Below are positions 20,764-29,845 of a stretch of 64,000 bases of DNA, piece by piece. The DNA comes from Candidatus Woesearchaeota archaeon (GTDB lineage: Archaea; Nanobdellota; Nanobdellia; Woesearchaeales; GW2011-AR4). A model generated the notes under the pieces. That model ran no database searches. It was not told the DNA's origin and was given only the letters and a program-made list of their open reading frames with translations. Within the stretch, counting starts at the first letter, position 1, and every line of letters starts with the position of its first letter. The DNA lies in contig JACPJQ010000007.1 of NCBI GenBank assembly GCA_016187465.1, forward strand, positions 62,001 through 126,000. The letters run 5' to 3'. The translations under genes were made by a program, and so were the position numbers.

Positions 20764-21861
20764 TCAGAGTTCTTTAAAGGCATCAATTATATAATCCATC
20801 TCCTGCATTGTCAAATGAGGATGAACGGGCAAAGAAAGAACCTGCTCGCTCAATTTTTCAGCTATCGGGAAGTCGCCTTTTTTATACCCTAATTTTTTTA
20901 TGTGCTCGCATAAATGTAAGGGCTTCGGATAAAAAATACTGCAGCCAATGCCTTTATCATTAAGATATTTTATTAATTCATCCCTAGTTAATTTAAAGTC
21001 CCTTCCAACCTTTATAGCATATTGATGAAATACATGTTTATGGCCCTTCTTAACAATTGGTATTTGCAAGCCTCTAATCTTGCATAATTCTTTGCTTAAA
21101 TAAGCTGCATTCTCAATTCTTTTTTTCGTTATAACCTCAATTTTCTTTAACTGCTCCAGAAGAATTGCAGCGCTTATGTCAGTCATCCTGTAATTATAGC
21201 CTACATTTGAATAGTCGTAGCCGACCATATTCGACCTTCCGTGCTGCCTGAAAAGCTTGGCATTTTCGGCATATCCCTTGTTGTTTGTGGTTATAGCTCC
21301 TCCTTCTCCGCATGCAATGTTTTTTGTGGCGTAAAATGAGAATGTCGCTATGTCGCCAAAGCTTCCTGCCTTTTTTCCTTTATATTCTGCATTGACTGCC
21401 TGGCACGCATCCGCGATGACAATCAATTTATTGTCCTTTGCAATTTCATTTATTTCATCATAATCACAAAGATGTCCGAATAAATCGACTGTAACTATCG
21501 CTTTTGCCCTTTTTGTTATTTTTTGCCCTATTTTTTTTGCGTCTATATTGAAAGTGTCTTCCTGAATATCAACAAAAACCGGCTTTGCGCCCTGCATCAA
21601 AACAGTATTTGCTGTTGCTATAAAAGTGAATGGTGTTGTTATGACCTCGTCCCCTTGTTTTATGCCGGCCGAGCTTAGAGCTGTGTGCAATCCAGCTGTT
21701 CCGCTGTTCACAGCAACTGCATAACCTGTCCCGCAGAATTCCGCAAATATTTTCTCGAATTCACTTACTTTTGGGCCTTGCGCAATTGTCCCGGATTTGA
21801 GCACATCAGATACTGCCTTGATTTCCTTGTCATCTATATACGGCTTGGCGATAGGTATCAT
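20764..21861 (-). CDS. DegT/DnrJ/EryC1/StrS PLP aminotransferase (WbpE/WlbC-like)
   Basis: MIPIAKPYIDDKEI, AVNSGTAGLHTAL, DACQAVNAEYKGKKAGSFGDIATFSFYATKN. Confidence 0.92.
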   Translation of the reverse strand: MIPIAKPYIDDKEIKAVSDVLKSGTIAQGPKVSEFEKIFAEFCGTGYAVAVNSGTAGLHTALSSAGIKQGDEVITTPFTFIATANTVLMQGAKPVFVDIQEDTFNIDAKKIGQKITKRAKAIVTVDLFGHLCDYDEINEIAKDNKLIVIADACQAVNAEYKGKKAGSFGDIATFSFYATKNIACGEGGAITTNNKGYAENAKLFRQHGRSNMVGYDYSNVGYNYRMTDISAAILLEQLKKIEVITKKRIENAAYLSKELCKIRGLQIPIVKKGHKHVFHQYAIKVGRDFKLTRDELIKYLNDKGIGCSIFYPKPLHLCEHIKKLGYKKGDFPIAEKLSEQVLSLPVHPHLTMQEMDYIIDAFKEL

Positions 21862-22445
21862 TTGATTTTTTGAATTGTTATTTTTTCGTTGCATTTAGGG
21901 CAGTGCAGTATCAGATTACTGCCCTTTTCCTCTGCTTTCGCTATTTTAGCGCCGCATGCGCATACGTAGCCCATCAACTCAGCAGGATTGCCGTAAACCA
22001 GCCCATAATCAGGCACGTTTTTTGTGACGACAGAGCCCGCGCCAATCATTGCAAATTGCCCTATAGTTACATCTGGCAATACCACTGAAGAAGCGCCTAT
22101 AGAAGCTCCCTTCCTGATAGTTGTTTTTCCAACGCTCCATTCATTGCTTGTTTTCAATTTACCATCTTTGGTTATTGCCCTTGGCTCCTTGTCATTGGTA
22201 AGGCAGACGTTTGGGCCTATAAAAACACCATCCTCGATTTTTGAGCCATGATAAATTAAAGCATTGTTCTGTATCTTTACATTGCTGCCGATCACAACAT
22301 CGTGGTCTATGTATACGTTTTTGCCTATGATGCAGTTGTCCCCGATTTTTGCGTTTTCCCTTACCTGGGCATGATGCCAGATGGAAACATTTTTGCCTAG
22401 TTTAGCATCTTTTGAAACATCAGCTGTGTCATGTATTTTAGCCAT
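21858..22445 (-). CDS. Left-handed beta-helix acyltransferase (WbpD/WlbB-like N-acetyltransferase)
   Basis: Hexapeptide repeats (IGDNCIIGKNVYIDHDVVIGSNVKIQNN), GPNVCLTNDKEPRA; start MAKIHD at 22445. Confidence 0.92.
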   Translation of the reverse strand: MAKIHDTADVSKDAKLGKNVSIWHHAQVRENAKIGDNCIIGKNVYIDHDVVIGSNVKIQNNALIYHGSKIEDGVFIGPNVCLTNDKEPRAITKDGKLKTSNEWSVGKTTIRKGASIGASSVVLPDVTIGQFAMIGAGSVVTKNVPDYGLVYGNPAELMGYVCACGAKIAKAEEKGSNLILHCPKCNEKITIQKIK

Positions 22446-22510
22446 ATGCCAAGTTGAACTACAAATATTTAAAAAGCTTTGGATAGAAAAGAAGGCGTAC
22501 TTTTTTAGAG

Positions 22511-23791
22511 TCAAAAATTAGCTCTCTTATTCCACCATTCAGCTAATTCTTTAGGTGTAGAAACCCAAGCCTCTTTATCCTTTTCCAAGTAATTGATTAC
22601 ATTTATATAGGTTTTTATCTGGACTTCGTCTAAGAATGTAGTGTTCCAGTCTGCATCGTGCCAGTCCAAGACAACCAGTCCATTTTTCTTTTTTACCGAT
22701 TTTATTAGATTTATGCACCTTCTTGTAGCGTCTTTGACAGTCGTTTTTTTCCTGACAAGCATTGAATCCATTATAGAGGTCGGAAATACCAATAAATTTA
22801 TTCTCTTTTTTTTCTCATGATTGTAAGGATAAAACGGGAATGCCAAGCCTCTCCTGTAACCCAAATCCTCATTAAATGCCAAAGAGGCATCATATTCGAA
22901 TCCCGCTTTTTCATGGCACTCCCAAGTTTCTTCCGTGCTTTGCGGGTTAAAGTGGTAATAATGATGCCTTAACCCGTGTATTTTGCTGCCTAACAATTTT
23001 TCTAATGTGCGTTTTTCATTTACAAAAGAATTGATGCTTTTGTAAGCATTATAACTCGCATGAAGCCCAACTTCAAATCCTTCCTTATCAAGCTTTTTTA
23101 TTATATTTTTAAATCGTTTTTCGTTTATATTGTAAGTAACTTCATTCTCTCTTTTTATAAAGTTCATCAAGTAGCTGTTAGATTTTGTGGCAAAAAAGAA
23201 AGCAGACCTGAATCCTTTGCTGTTTTCCAAGTTCATATAGTCTTCAAAGTGCCAGTAATTATTTTTTCCAGTTATTACATCAAATATATCTTTCAAAGTT
23301 TTCATATTTCCTGATTTTATAAATCTTAGAAATAGCTTAATTGCCGATGGCAGCTTGTTCATGACAGCATAATCAACATCGTGCGTCAATAAAACTGCGT
23401 ATTTTTTGTTATTTTTCCAGAAGTGCTTAGCCTTAAAACCTTTATTTTCAAACAATTTTTTGAAATAAAGCGCATAATCATTTATTATCGGGTCTTCCAA
23501 CTTGTATTTTTTTGTAATAATGCTGTTACGGGGCTGAAATCTTCCATGAACATCCCGCTCCTTTGTTTCTTTCTCCTCCTGTCCGGACAATAAATAGAAA
23601 AAAAGCTCTAATTTGGGCTTGTCTTTATTCAGGTTTATTTTGCAGTATTTATCATTTTTATTCCCAATATATACGTCATATTCTTTATTTGTAAAGACAG
23701 GGCTGAATCCCAGAATCACACACAAATTCTCAAATACATATTTTAATTCTTCATATTTTTCTTTTTGATCAATATTTATTCTGAGATTCAT
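22511..23791 (-). CDS. Polysaccharide deacetylase-like (NodB-fold) protein
   Basis: YAVLLTHDVDYAV, EVGLHASYNAY, LRHHYYHF, VVLDWHDADW. Confidence 0.75.
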   Translation of the reverse strand: MNLRINIDQKEKYEELKYVFENLCVILGFSPVFTNKEYDVYIGNKNDKYCKINLNKDKPKLELFFYLLSGQEEKETKERDVHGRFQPRNSIITKKYKLEDPIINDYALYFKKLFENKGFKAKHFWKNNKKYAVLLTHDVDYAVMNKLPSAIKLFLRFIKSGNMKTLKDIFDVITGKNNYWHFEDYMNLENSKGFRSAFFFATKSNSYLMNFIKRENEVTYNINEKRFKNIIKKLDKEGFEVGLHASYNAYKSINSFVNEKRTLEKLLGSKIHGLRHHYYHFNPQSTEETWECHEKAGFEYDASLAFNEDLGYRRGLAFPFYPYNHEKKKRINLLVFPTSIMDSMLVRKKTTVKDATRRCINLIKSVKKKNGLVVLDWHDADWNTTFLDEVQIKTYINVINYLEKDKEAWVSTPKELAEWWNKRANF

Positions 23792-24204
23792 TTACTTTTT
23801 CCCAATACCATCTCGTCATATTCCTTCCTGAATTTGTGCTTCTTGAAAAATTCCTGAGCTGCCCTGTTATCTTTGTGAACTCTCAGAAATATTTCCATTT
23901 TATCCTTGTTTTCATCCAAAAGCCTCTTTACAAGCTGGGCTCCAAATCCTTTGGAACGATAACTCTCGCCGAGACCTACAGTCAGCTCCGCCCTTTTCCC
24001 GCTTTTGACCAGATAGGCTTTTCCAACTATCTTATCTCCATCTATCAGAACATATGCTATATATCTGACAGGAACAAATACTCTTAAGGGTGTTAGGGAA
24101 ATAACAAAAAATATGAAGCTAATTTTCCTGTATAACTTTATCTGAGCATATATCTGTTTTTGAAATATATCTGAAAACTTTACTTTTCTTATATACGGTT
24201 TCAT
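23788..24204 (-). CDS. GNAT-family N-acetyltransferase
   Basis: AELTVGLGESYRSKGFGAQLVKRLLD..., FFKKHKF. Confidence 0.85.
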   Translation of the reverse strand: MKPYIRKVKFSDIFQKQIYAQIKLYRKISFIFFVISLTPLRVFVPVRYIAYVLIDGDKIVGKAYLVKSGKRAELTVGLGESYRSKGFGAQLVKRLLDENKDKMEIFLRVHKDNRAAQEFFKKHKFRKEYDEMVLGKSK

Positions 24205-24212
24205 TTTATTTT

Positions 24213-25223
24213 TTATTTCTTACTTGCTAATTTGTAAAAACCTATCAAAAATTTCATAAATGAAGAAGATGTTTTAGATATGACATAGTAAGGAACGAGC
24301 TTTGAAACATAACCGCGCTTGAAGCTGATAATCTTTGGGGTGTTTGCCCCAACCAAGTCTATTTCCTTGTATTTGCTTGAAACATCTTCAAGTATCTTCC
24401 AAAGAAGCAAAGAAGATGCCTTATACTGCTTAAACTCATGGTTTGAGGCAGCCAAAAGATAATACGCCATGTTGGAGTCAAAAACCACCAATGAGGAGGC
24501 TATTAATTCACTGCCTTTCTTGACAAAGTATAGCTTGCATAAATTCTTTGGTTTGAGTGTCTTATACAAGCCGTATATAAAATTTTCAGAAACAGGAGCA
24601 GTCATTTTCTGCCGCGAGTATGTGCCTGAATATATCTGATAAAAATCTTTTATTTCGTCTGATTCAAAAAAAACTAGGTCATTTTTTTCAGCTTTTTTTA
24701 TATCATATTTGGTGCTCTTGTCAAGCTGTTTCCATAACAGTCCCATATCACTTAGATTGACATAATAAGTATAAGCCATGTCAATTGTCCAGTTTTCCCA
24801 CTTGAATGGCCTGACGTCAATAACCGAAGGATGCAGCGCTAAAGTTATATAGCCAAAATCCTTCTTCACTCTCTCGTTTAATGCACTGACAACCTCCTTT
24901 TGATAAGACTCAATTTTCGAGAAATTGTCTGTTTTTCTTCTGGCATAGACCACCCCCATAAAAGGGGTTATTGGGGGGTAAATTGCAATTACAAACATGC
25001 CTTTCCTGCGTGAATAAATCGGCAATCCTGCCACTAATTCATTATTTTTATTGAATACTCCATAGATATGAAATTTATTTTTTGTATGGATGCAGATATT
25101 GTCCGCCCAAAAAGATTTGCTGAATACGGAGTTCTGCTCAGAGTCCTCAACAAAATCATCCCACATGCCATACTCGTCTTTTTTCAAAATCCTGACCAGC
25201 AGCCCATCATGATTATTAGCCAT
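24213..25223 (-). CDS. FemAB-like / GNAT (acetyltransf_6) transferase
   Basis: WKQLDKSTKYDIKKAEKNDL, FKQYKASSLLLWKILEDVSSK, DLVGANTPKIISFKRGY; start MANNHD at 25223. Confidence 0.78.
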   Translation of the reverse strand: MANNHDGLLVRILKKDEYGMWDDFVEDSEQNSVFSKSFWADNICIHTKNKFHIYGVFNKNNELVAGLPIYSRRKGMFVIAIYPPITPFMGVVYARRKTDNFSKIESYQKEVVSALNERVKKDFGYITLALHPSVIDVRPFKWENWTIDMAYTYYVNLSDMGLLWKQLDKSTKYDIKKAEKNDLVFFESDEIKDFYQIYSGTYSRQKMTAPVSENFIYGLYKTLKPKNLCKLYFVKKGSELIASSLVVFDSNMAYYLLAASNHEFKQYKASSLLLWKILEDVSSKYKEIDLVGANTPKIISFKRGYVSKLVPYYVISKTSSSFMKFLIGFYKLASKK

Positions 25224-25311
25224 ACGCCAAGTTGAAGTATAAATATTTAAAAATCTTTGTATAAAAAATAAAGTGATTAGAGTCACAAATTTTATATATG
25301 ACGCACCATTC

Positions 25312-26451
25312 TCATGACTTATAAACCTGAACCAGTTTTTTAACGTTATGCTCCCATAAAAACTGCGATTTAACTCGCCTCATTCCTTTATTGCCGAGCT
25401 TTCTGCTTAATTTTGCATCTTTTAAAAGAGCGACAACCTTCCTTGCCAGTTCTTTGGTATTTGTTGGATCTATCCTATAACCTGTCACATTGTTTATGAT
25501 AGAATCAGCCGTCCCGCCTGATTTTCCTCCAATCACGGGTTTGCCGAAATAAGATGCCTCTATATAGGCTATTCCAAACCCTTCAACACCCTCTTTTTCA
25601 TTTATGGTTCGGCTCATTAGAATGAATATATCGCAAATATTGTAAAAATTTGCCAAATAATCATCACTAATAATTCCAGTAAAAACTACATATTTTTCCA
25701 AGCCAAGTTTCTTAACTAAATTTTGCAGATTTTCTTTTTCAGCGCCTTTTCCGATTATGAAATATTTTAAATTTTTGTAGGATTTTAAGATTATAGGAAG
25801 TGAATTCAAGATAATGTCTATGCCTTTTCTTTCTATCAAAGCGCCAATCGATAGTAGTATTTTCTCATTCTTCATGCCTAGTTTTTCCTTAAAAGCCATA
25901 GCACTTAGCGTAGGCCTTAATTTTTCCGCGTCCACTCCATTGTTTATTATAACTATTTTATTTTTGCTTGTGCATTCAGATACAAGTTTTGAGACATAAT
26001 CGCTGACGCATATTATTTTTGATGGAAATTGGAGATAAAATCTTACCATCGCTTTCTTAATTGGGTTTTCCGTCAGCAAGCCAATGCCATGAACTGTTGT
26101 CACTAATCTTTTTTTGGTTAATTTTGAAGCCAAGCCAATCAATACTGTCAAAGGGCCGACAAAATGAGAATGCACAACGTCAAAATCAAATTTTTTGTTC
26201 AAAATTATTAGCTTCTTCACCATCAGCAAAGCGAATATTGCGCCTTTAAACAGCAAGAAATTATATATTTTTATTCTATGGACTAACACCCCATCTTTTA
26301 TTTCGTAGTCTTTGCCTTCATTATTTCCAAAAGTTATAACATGGACACTGTGCCCTTTTTTGGCAAGATACTTTGCCTGCTCATGGACGAAAATGCCCAG
26401 AGGCGGGTTGGAAAAGGTAGGGTATATTGGAGATAAAATGCAGATTCGCAT
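25312..26451 (-). CDS. GT4 glycosyltransferase
   Basis: LLSIGALIERKGIDIILNSL; EGFGIAYIEASYFGKPVIGGKSGGTADSI. Confidence 0.92.
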   Translation of the reverse strand: MRICILSPIYPTFSNPPLGIFVHEQAKYLAKKGHSVHVITFGNNEGKDYEIKDGVLVHRIKIYNFLLFKGAIFALLMVKKLIILNKKFDFDVVHSHFVGPLTVLIGLASKLTKKRLVTTVHGIGLLTENPIKKAMVRFYLQFPSKIICVSDYVSKLVSECTSKNKIVIINNGVDAEKLRPTLSAMAFKEKLGMKNEKILLSIGALIERKGIDIILNSLPIILKSYKNLKYFIIGKGAEKENLQNLVKKLGLEKYVVFTGIISDDYLANFYNICDIFILMSRTINEKEGVEGFGIAYIEASYFGKPVIGGKSGGTADSIINNVTGYRIDPTNTKELARKVVALLKDAKLSRKLGNKGMRRVKSQFLWEHNVKKLVQVYKS

Positions 26452-26461
26452 CTAAAACTCC

Positions 26462-27916
26462 CTAACCAGTTGCGGGCTTTGGTAACCTAACCATTACTTG
26501 CAGTCTGCTTACAAAGTGCCCCCACAATATCTTAAATGTCTTAAATCTGATTCCCTGCTTCATAAAGGTGTTAATAAGTCGGCAGAGATTTATGGAGATA
26601 GCATTGTTGAATTCAAGCAGCCTTATGAATGGCCAGAAAATCTTGGGGCTTCTTACATAAATGATGAATGTCCTGTGCAGGCCCATAATCTGCTCTTTTG
26701 TCATATTCGGATTCCTTAAAATAGTGCCTTCGTAATAGCTGCTTAAATGCTCATTTTCATCAAAAAGATTATTTTCTTCTGCGTAATCCCTCAATCTCGT
26801 ACCCTTAAAAGGATAGAATAAAGTTATTTGCACTTCATCTACTTTACCATTTCGATTCAGCTCAATAGTGCTAAAAACATCTTTTCTTGTTTCATTTGGA
26901 AGCCCAATCATGTTGAAGGAATAGCTCCTGATTCCTATTTTCTTGGCAAGTAAAAAAGCATTTATAATATGCTGCTGGCTCATGTGCCTGTCCAGCACAT
27001 TCTTCCTGTAATCTTCATTTCCGCTTTCGATGCCCATGCATATCATATCGCATCCTGCGTCCTTAAGCCATTTGAATTTGTCCTCTGAAGCCACTTCCGG
27101 CCTTGTCATGCAGCCAAAGGGCACACCTACCTGCTCCTTGTACAATCTGCAGAATTCTCTCACCCTATCCGGCTTTATCGTGAACGTCTCGTCAATCAAA
27201 AATATGCGCTTGAAATTGTATTTTTTTGTAAAATAAGCTATTTCTTCCACTGAACGCTTCACACTTTTTTCACGATGATACCCTCCGACCCCCCCATAAA
27301 GATGCTGCATATAGTCATTAATGCAGTAAGTGCATGAGTATGGGCAGCCTCTTGACGTCTCAAATTTCCCCAGGTCGCTTATGTGGCGGGCATCGAATAA
27401 GTCATAATCCGGAAACGGCAGCCTGTCCAGGTCCTGCATTAAAGGCCTAATGGGATTTCTGAAAATCTTGCCATCTTTCTTTGTCCATATATTCTTTATG
27501 TTTGTCGCATCCCCATTGGCTTCAAGAGCTTTTACCAAATCAGAAATTGCTTCTTCGCCCTCGCCAACACAGATATAATCGACAACTTCGCTTTTTATGA
27601 CTTCTTCAGGCGAGACTGTAGGGTGCTGCCCTCCGACTACCACTTGAAGTTTTTCATTATTAACTGCTTTCAACAGCTTATTCGTAAAATCAAATTCAAG
27701 GCTTCTGCATCCTACAAGCAAAAGGTCGGGCTTTAAATTATCCATCTTGTCCCTCAGCTTTGAACTTATACTCTCAAAAGGCTCGTTAATGATAAAAGTA
27801 GTGTCAAACAGTGCAACATTGTGGCCCTGCTCCTTTAAAACAGAAGAGATGGACGCCAGCCCCATCTGTACCTGGCGCTGTCCATTGATGTTTGGGTATA
27901 TCAAAAGTATGTTCAT
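26462..27916 (-). CDS. B12-binding-domain radical SAM protein
   Basis: TSRGCPYSCTYCINDY; VVGGQHPTVSPEE; CMGIESGNEDYR. Confidence 0.92.
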   Translation of the reverse strand: MNILLIYPNINGQRQVQMGLASISSVLKEQGHNVALFDTTFIINEPFESISSKLRDKMDNLKPDLLLVGCRSLEFDFTNKLLKAVNNEKLQVVVGGQHPTVSPEEVIKSEVVDYICVGEGEEAISDLVKALEANGDATNIKNIWTKKDGKIFRNPIRPLMQDLDRLPFPDYDLFDARHISDLGKFETSRGCPYSCTYCINDYMQHLYGGVGGYHREKSVKRSVEEIAYFTKKYNFKRIFLIDETFTIKPDRVREFCRLYKEQVGVPFGCMTRPEVASEDKFKWLKDAGCDMICMGIESGNEDYRKNVLDRHMSQQHIINAFLLAKKIGIRSYSFNMIGLPNETRKDVFSTIELNRNGKVDEVQITLFYPFKGTRLRDYAEENNLFDENEHLSSYYEGTILRNPNMTKEQIMGLHRTFIIYVRSPKIFWPFIRLLEFNNAISINLCRLINTFMKQGIRFKTFKILWGHFVSRLQVMVRLPKPATG

Positions 27917-28027
27917 ACTCTGCCAGTGACTTATAATATTTAAATAACTTTCGCTAATTTCATGAGGTCAAGTTAGGTGTATTTTGTTTTATAACCATTT
28001 TTAAATACGCCTTCGGCAAACTTTAGT

Positions 28028-28190
28028 GCTCGGTGGCTTAATGCACCTCGCACACAGCCTATTCGAACGCGAGCAGTGAGTTGTGAGGCGAGTTCGGTGA
28101 GTTAGCGAGCGAAGTCGAGCTTCGCATGTCACGCCTCACTCGCCAGCTACCAGCGTTCTCGCACGCGACTACCGCCTCGCCTATTCATTT
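28028..28190 (+). ncRNA. Candidate structured RNA / GC-rich palindromic element
   Basis: GC-rich island in AT-rich intergenic; nested stems gaacgc(28065-28070)/gcgttc(28153-28158), gtgaggcg(28083-28090)/cgcctcac(28132-28139), gcgaag(28109-28114)/cttcgc(28120-28125); TATA-like tttttaaata at 27998-28007, ~26 nt before 28028. Strand uncertain. Confidence 0.4.
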
Positions 28191-28417
28191 ATTTCATTTT
28201 TTATTGTTTTGTTTTTAATGTTAATAGTTATTGAGTTTTCGTTAATTGATTTTTAGATTAATAATATTTATTAAGTCAGTTTATTGGATTTATTTTTGCC
28301 GCTTAACTTGGTATTGCCCGCTAATTCGGTTAAGTAGTATGTTGCATATCATCATGCTGGGCAAAAAGGTTGGCAATCAAAAGATATTTATAAGGAGATG
28401 TAAAGTTTGTTTTAATT

Positions 28418-29845
28418 ATGTCGAATGCAAAACTAATAATAAAAAATACAGGCATACTTGTTTTCGGGGAAATTTTAAGCAGGGTTTTTTCATTCTTTCT
28501 TATAATTTTCATTGCAAGGTATTTGGGCAATGTGGGCCTGGGAAAGTATTCTTTTATTTTTGCATTTGTAGGCATATTTTCGATAATGTCTGATTTAGGC
28601 ACAACTGTTTACATGACAAGGGAGATAGCGCGCAACAAGTCTGTAACAAAAGAATATCTCGGCAAAGTTTTCGTTTTGAAAGTCATGGCAAGCAGCCTTT
28701 CAGTTTTAATGCCGCTTATTTTTATAATGTTCACTACACAAACAAGCGAAATAAAAGCGGGCGTTTTGTTGGCATGCATAGCCATATTTTTTAACTACAT
28801 GGCTTTCCCCTTCAGGGCAGTTGTTAATGCATATGAAGTTCAGCAATACCAGTCCATTTATTCTTTTGTTGAGAGATTGACAGCCTTTGCGCTTGGCGTT
28901 TTTGTGCTTTCAAGAGGCTACGGGCTTATGGGGCTGCTTTTTGCACTGGTGGCTTCAAACATCGTAAGCTGGATAGTTTTGTACGCACTTGTGTCTAGAA
29001 AAATCTCTGCATTAACTCCCAAGATTGATTTTAAGTTTATCAATTTCCTTCTCAAGGAATCATTCCCGTTTTGGTTCACTACGATATTCATGACAATATA
29101 TTTCAAGATAGACACTGTTATGCTGTCTTTTATGAAGGGCTATGCCGCAACAGGCTGGTACAATGCCTCTTACAAGATAATAGACACCCTGTCATTCTTG
29201 CCGTTTGTAGTCGTAACAGCGATATTCCCGGCAATGTCAAAGTTCCACAGGGACAGCAAATTATTGCTGAAAATACTTTATGAAAAATCATTTTATTACA
29301 TGGCAATATTAGCGCTGCCGTTGGGCTTAGGGGCAACTTTATTGGCAGATAGGATAATCTGGTTTGTTTATAAGCAAGAATTTGCTAATTCCATTGTTGT
29401 ATTGCAGATATTAATATGGGCTTTGGTGTTTATTTTTGTGAATTACCTAATGGGCTATCTGCTTAATTCCATAGAAAAACAAAAATTGTTTACTTTGACA
29501 ACTGGTTTATGCGCTGTATTGAATATTGCCCTAAATTTATTTTTAATACCTTTATACAGTTTTATAGGCGCTTCTGTTGCTACAGTCATAACAGAACTAT
29601 TTAATTTCAGCATGCTTTATTATTTCACATCAAAGAACGGATTAAAAATAGACATATTAAGGATAATCCTAAAGCCTGCGCTAGCAACTGCATTAATGGG
29701 CCTCTTTGTTGTATATTTGAGCGGATTTCACCTTTTATTGCTCATTCCTTCAAGCATTCTGTTTTATTTCTCGATATTGTTTATTATTGGCGGCATACGG
29801 GAAGAGGATAAAAAACTTTTACTTTCATTTGCAGGAATCAAATAA
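28418..29845 (+). CDS. Oligosaccharide flippase (Wzx/MATE-like polysaccharide transporter)
   Basis: NTGILVFGEILSRVFSFFLIIFIARYLGNVGLGKYSF; 12+ TM pattern. Confidence 0.92.
   Translation: MSNAKLIIKNTGILVFGEILSRVFSFFLIIFIARYLGNVGLGKYSFIFAFVGIFSIMSDLGTTVYMTREIARNKSVTKEYLGKVFVLKVMASSLSVLMPLIFIMFTTQTSEIKAGVLLACIAIFFNYMAFPFRAVVNAYEVQQYQSIYSFVERLTAFALGVFVLSRGYGLMGLLFALVASNIVSWIVLYALVSRKISALTPKIDFKFINFLLKESFPFWFTTIFMTIYFKIDTVMLSFMKGYAATGWYNASYKIIDTLSFLPFVVVTAIFPAMSKFHRDSKLLLKILYEKSFYYMAILALPLGLGATLLADRIIWFVYKQEFANSIVVLQILIWALVFIFVNYLMGYLLNSIEKQKLFTLTTGLCAVLNIALNLFLIPLYSFIGASVATVITELFNFSMLYYFTSKNGLKIDILRIILKPALATALMGLFVVYLSGFHLLLLIPSSILFYFSILFIIGGIREEDKKLLLSFAGIK

Noticed and set aside
28028-28075. 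tRNA-like piece (ggtggcttaatgc..., cctattcgaacgcgag)
   Set aside because: T-loop-like string but no complete acceptor, D, anticodon and T-stem set could be paired
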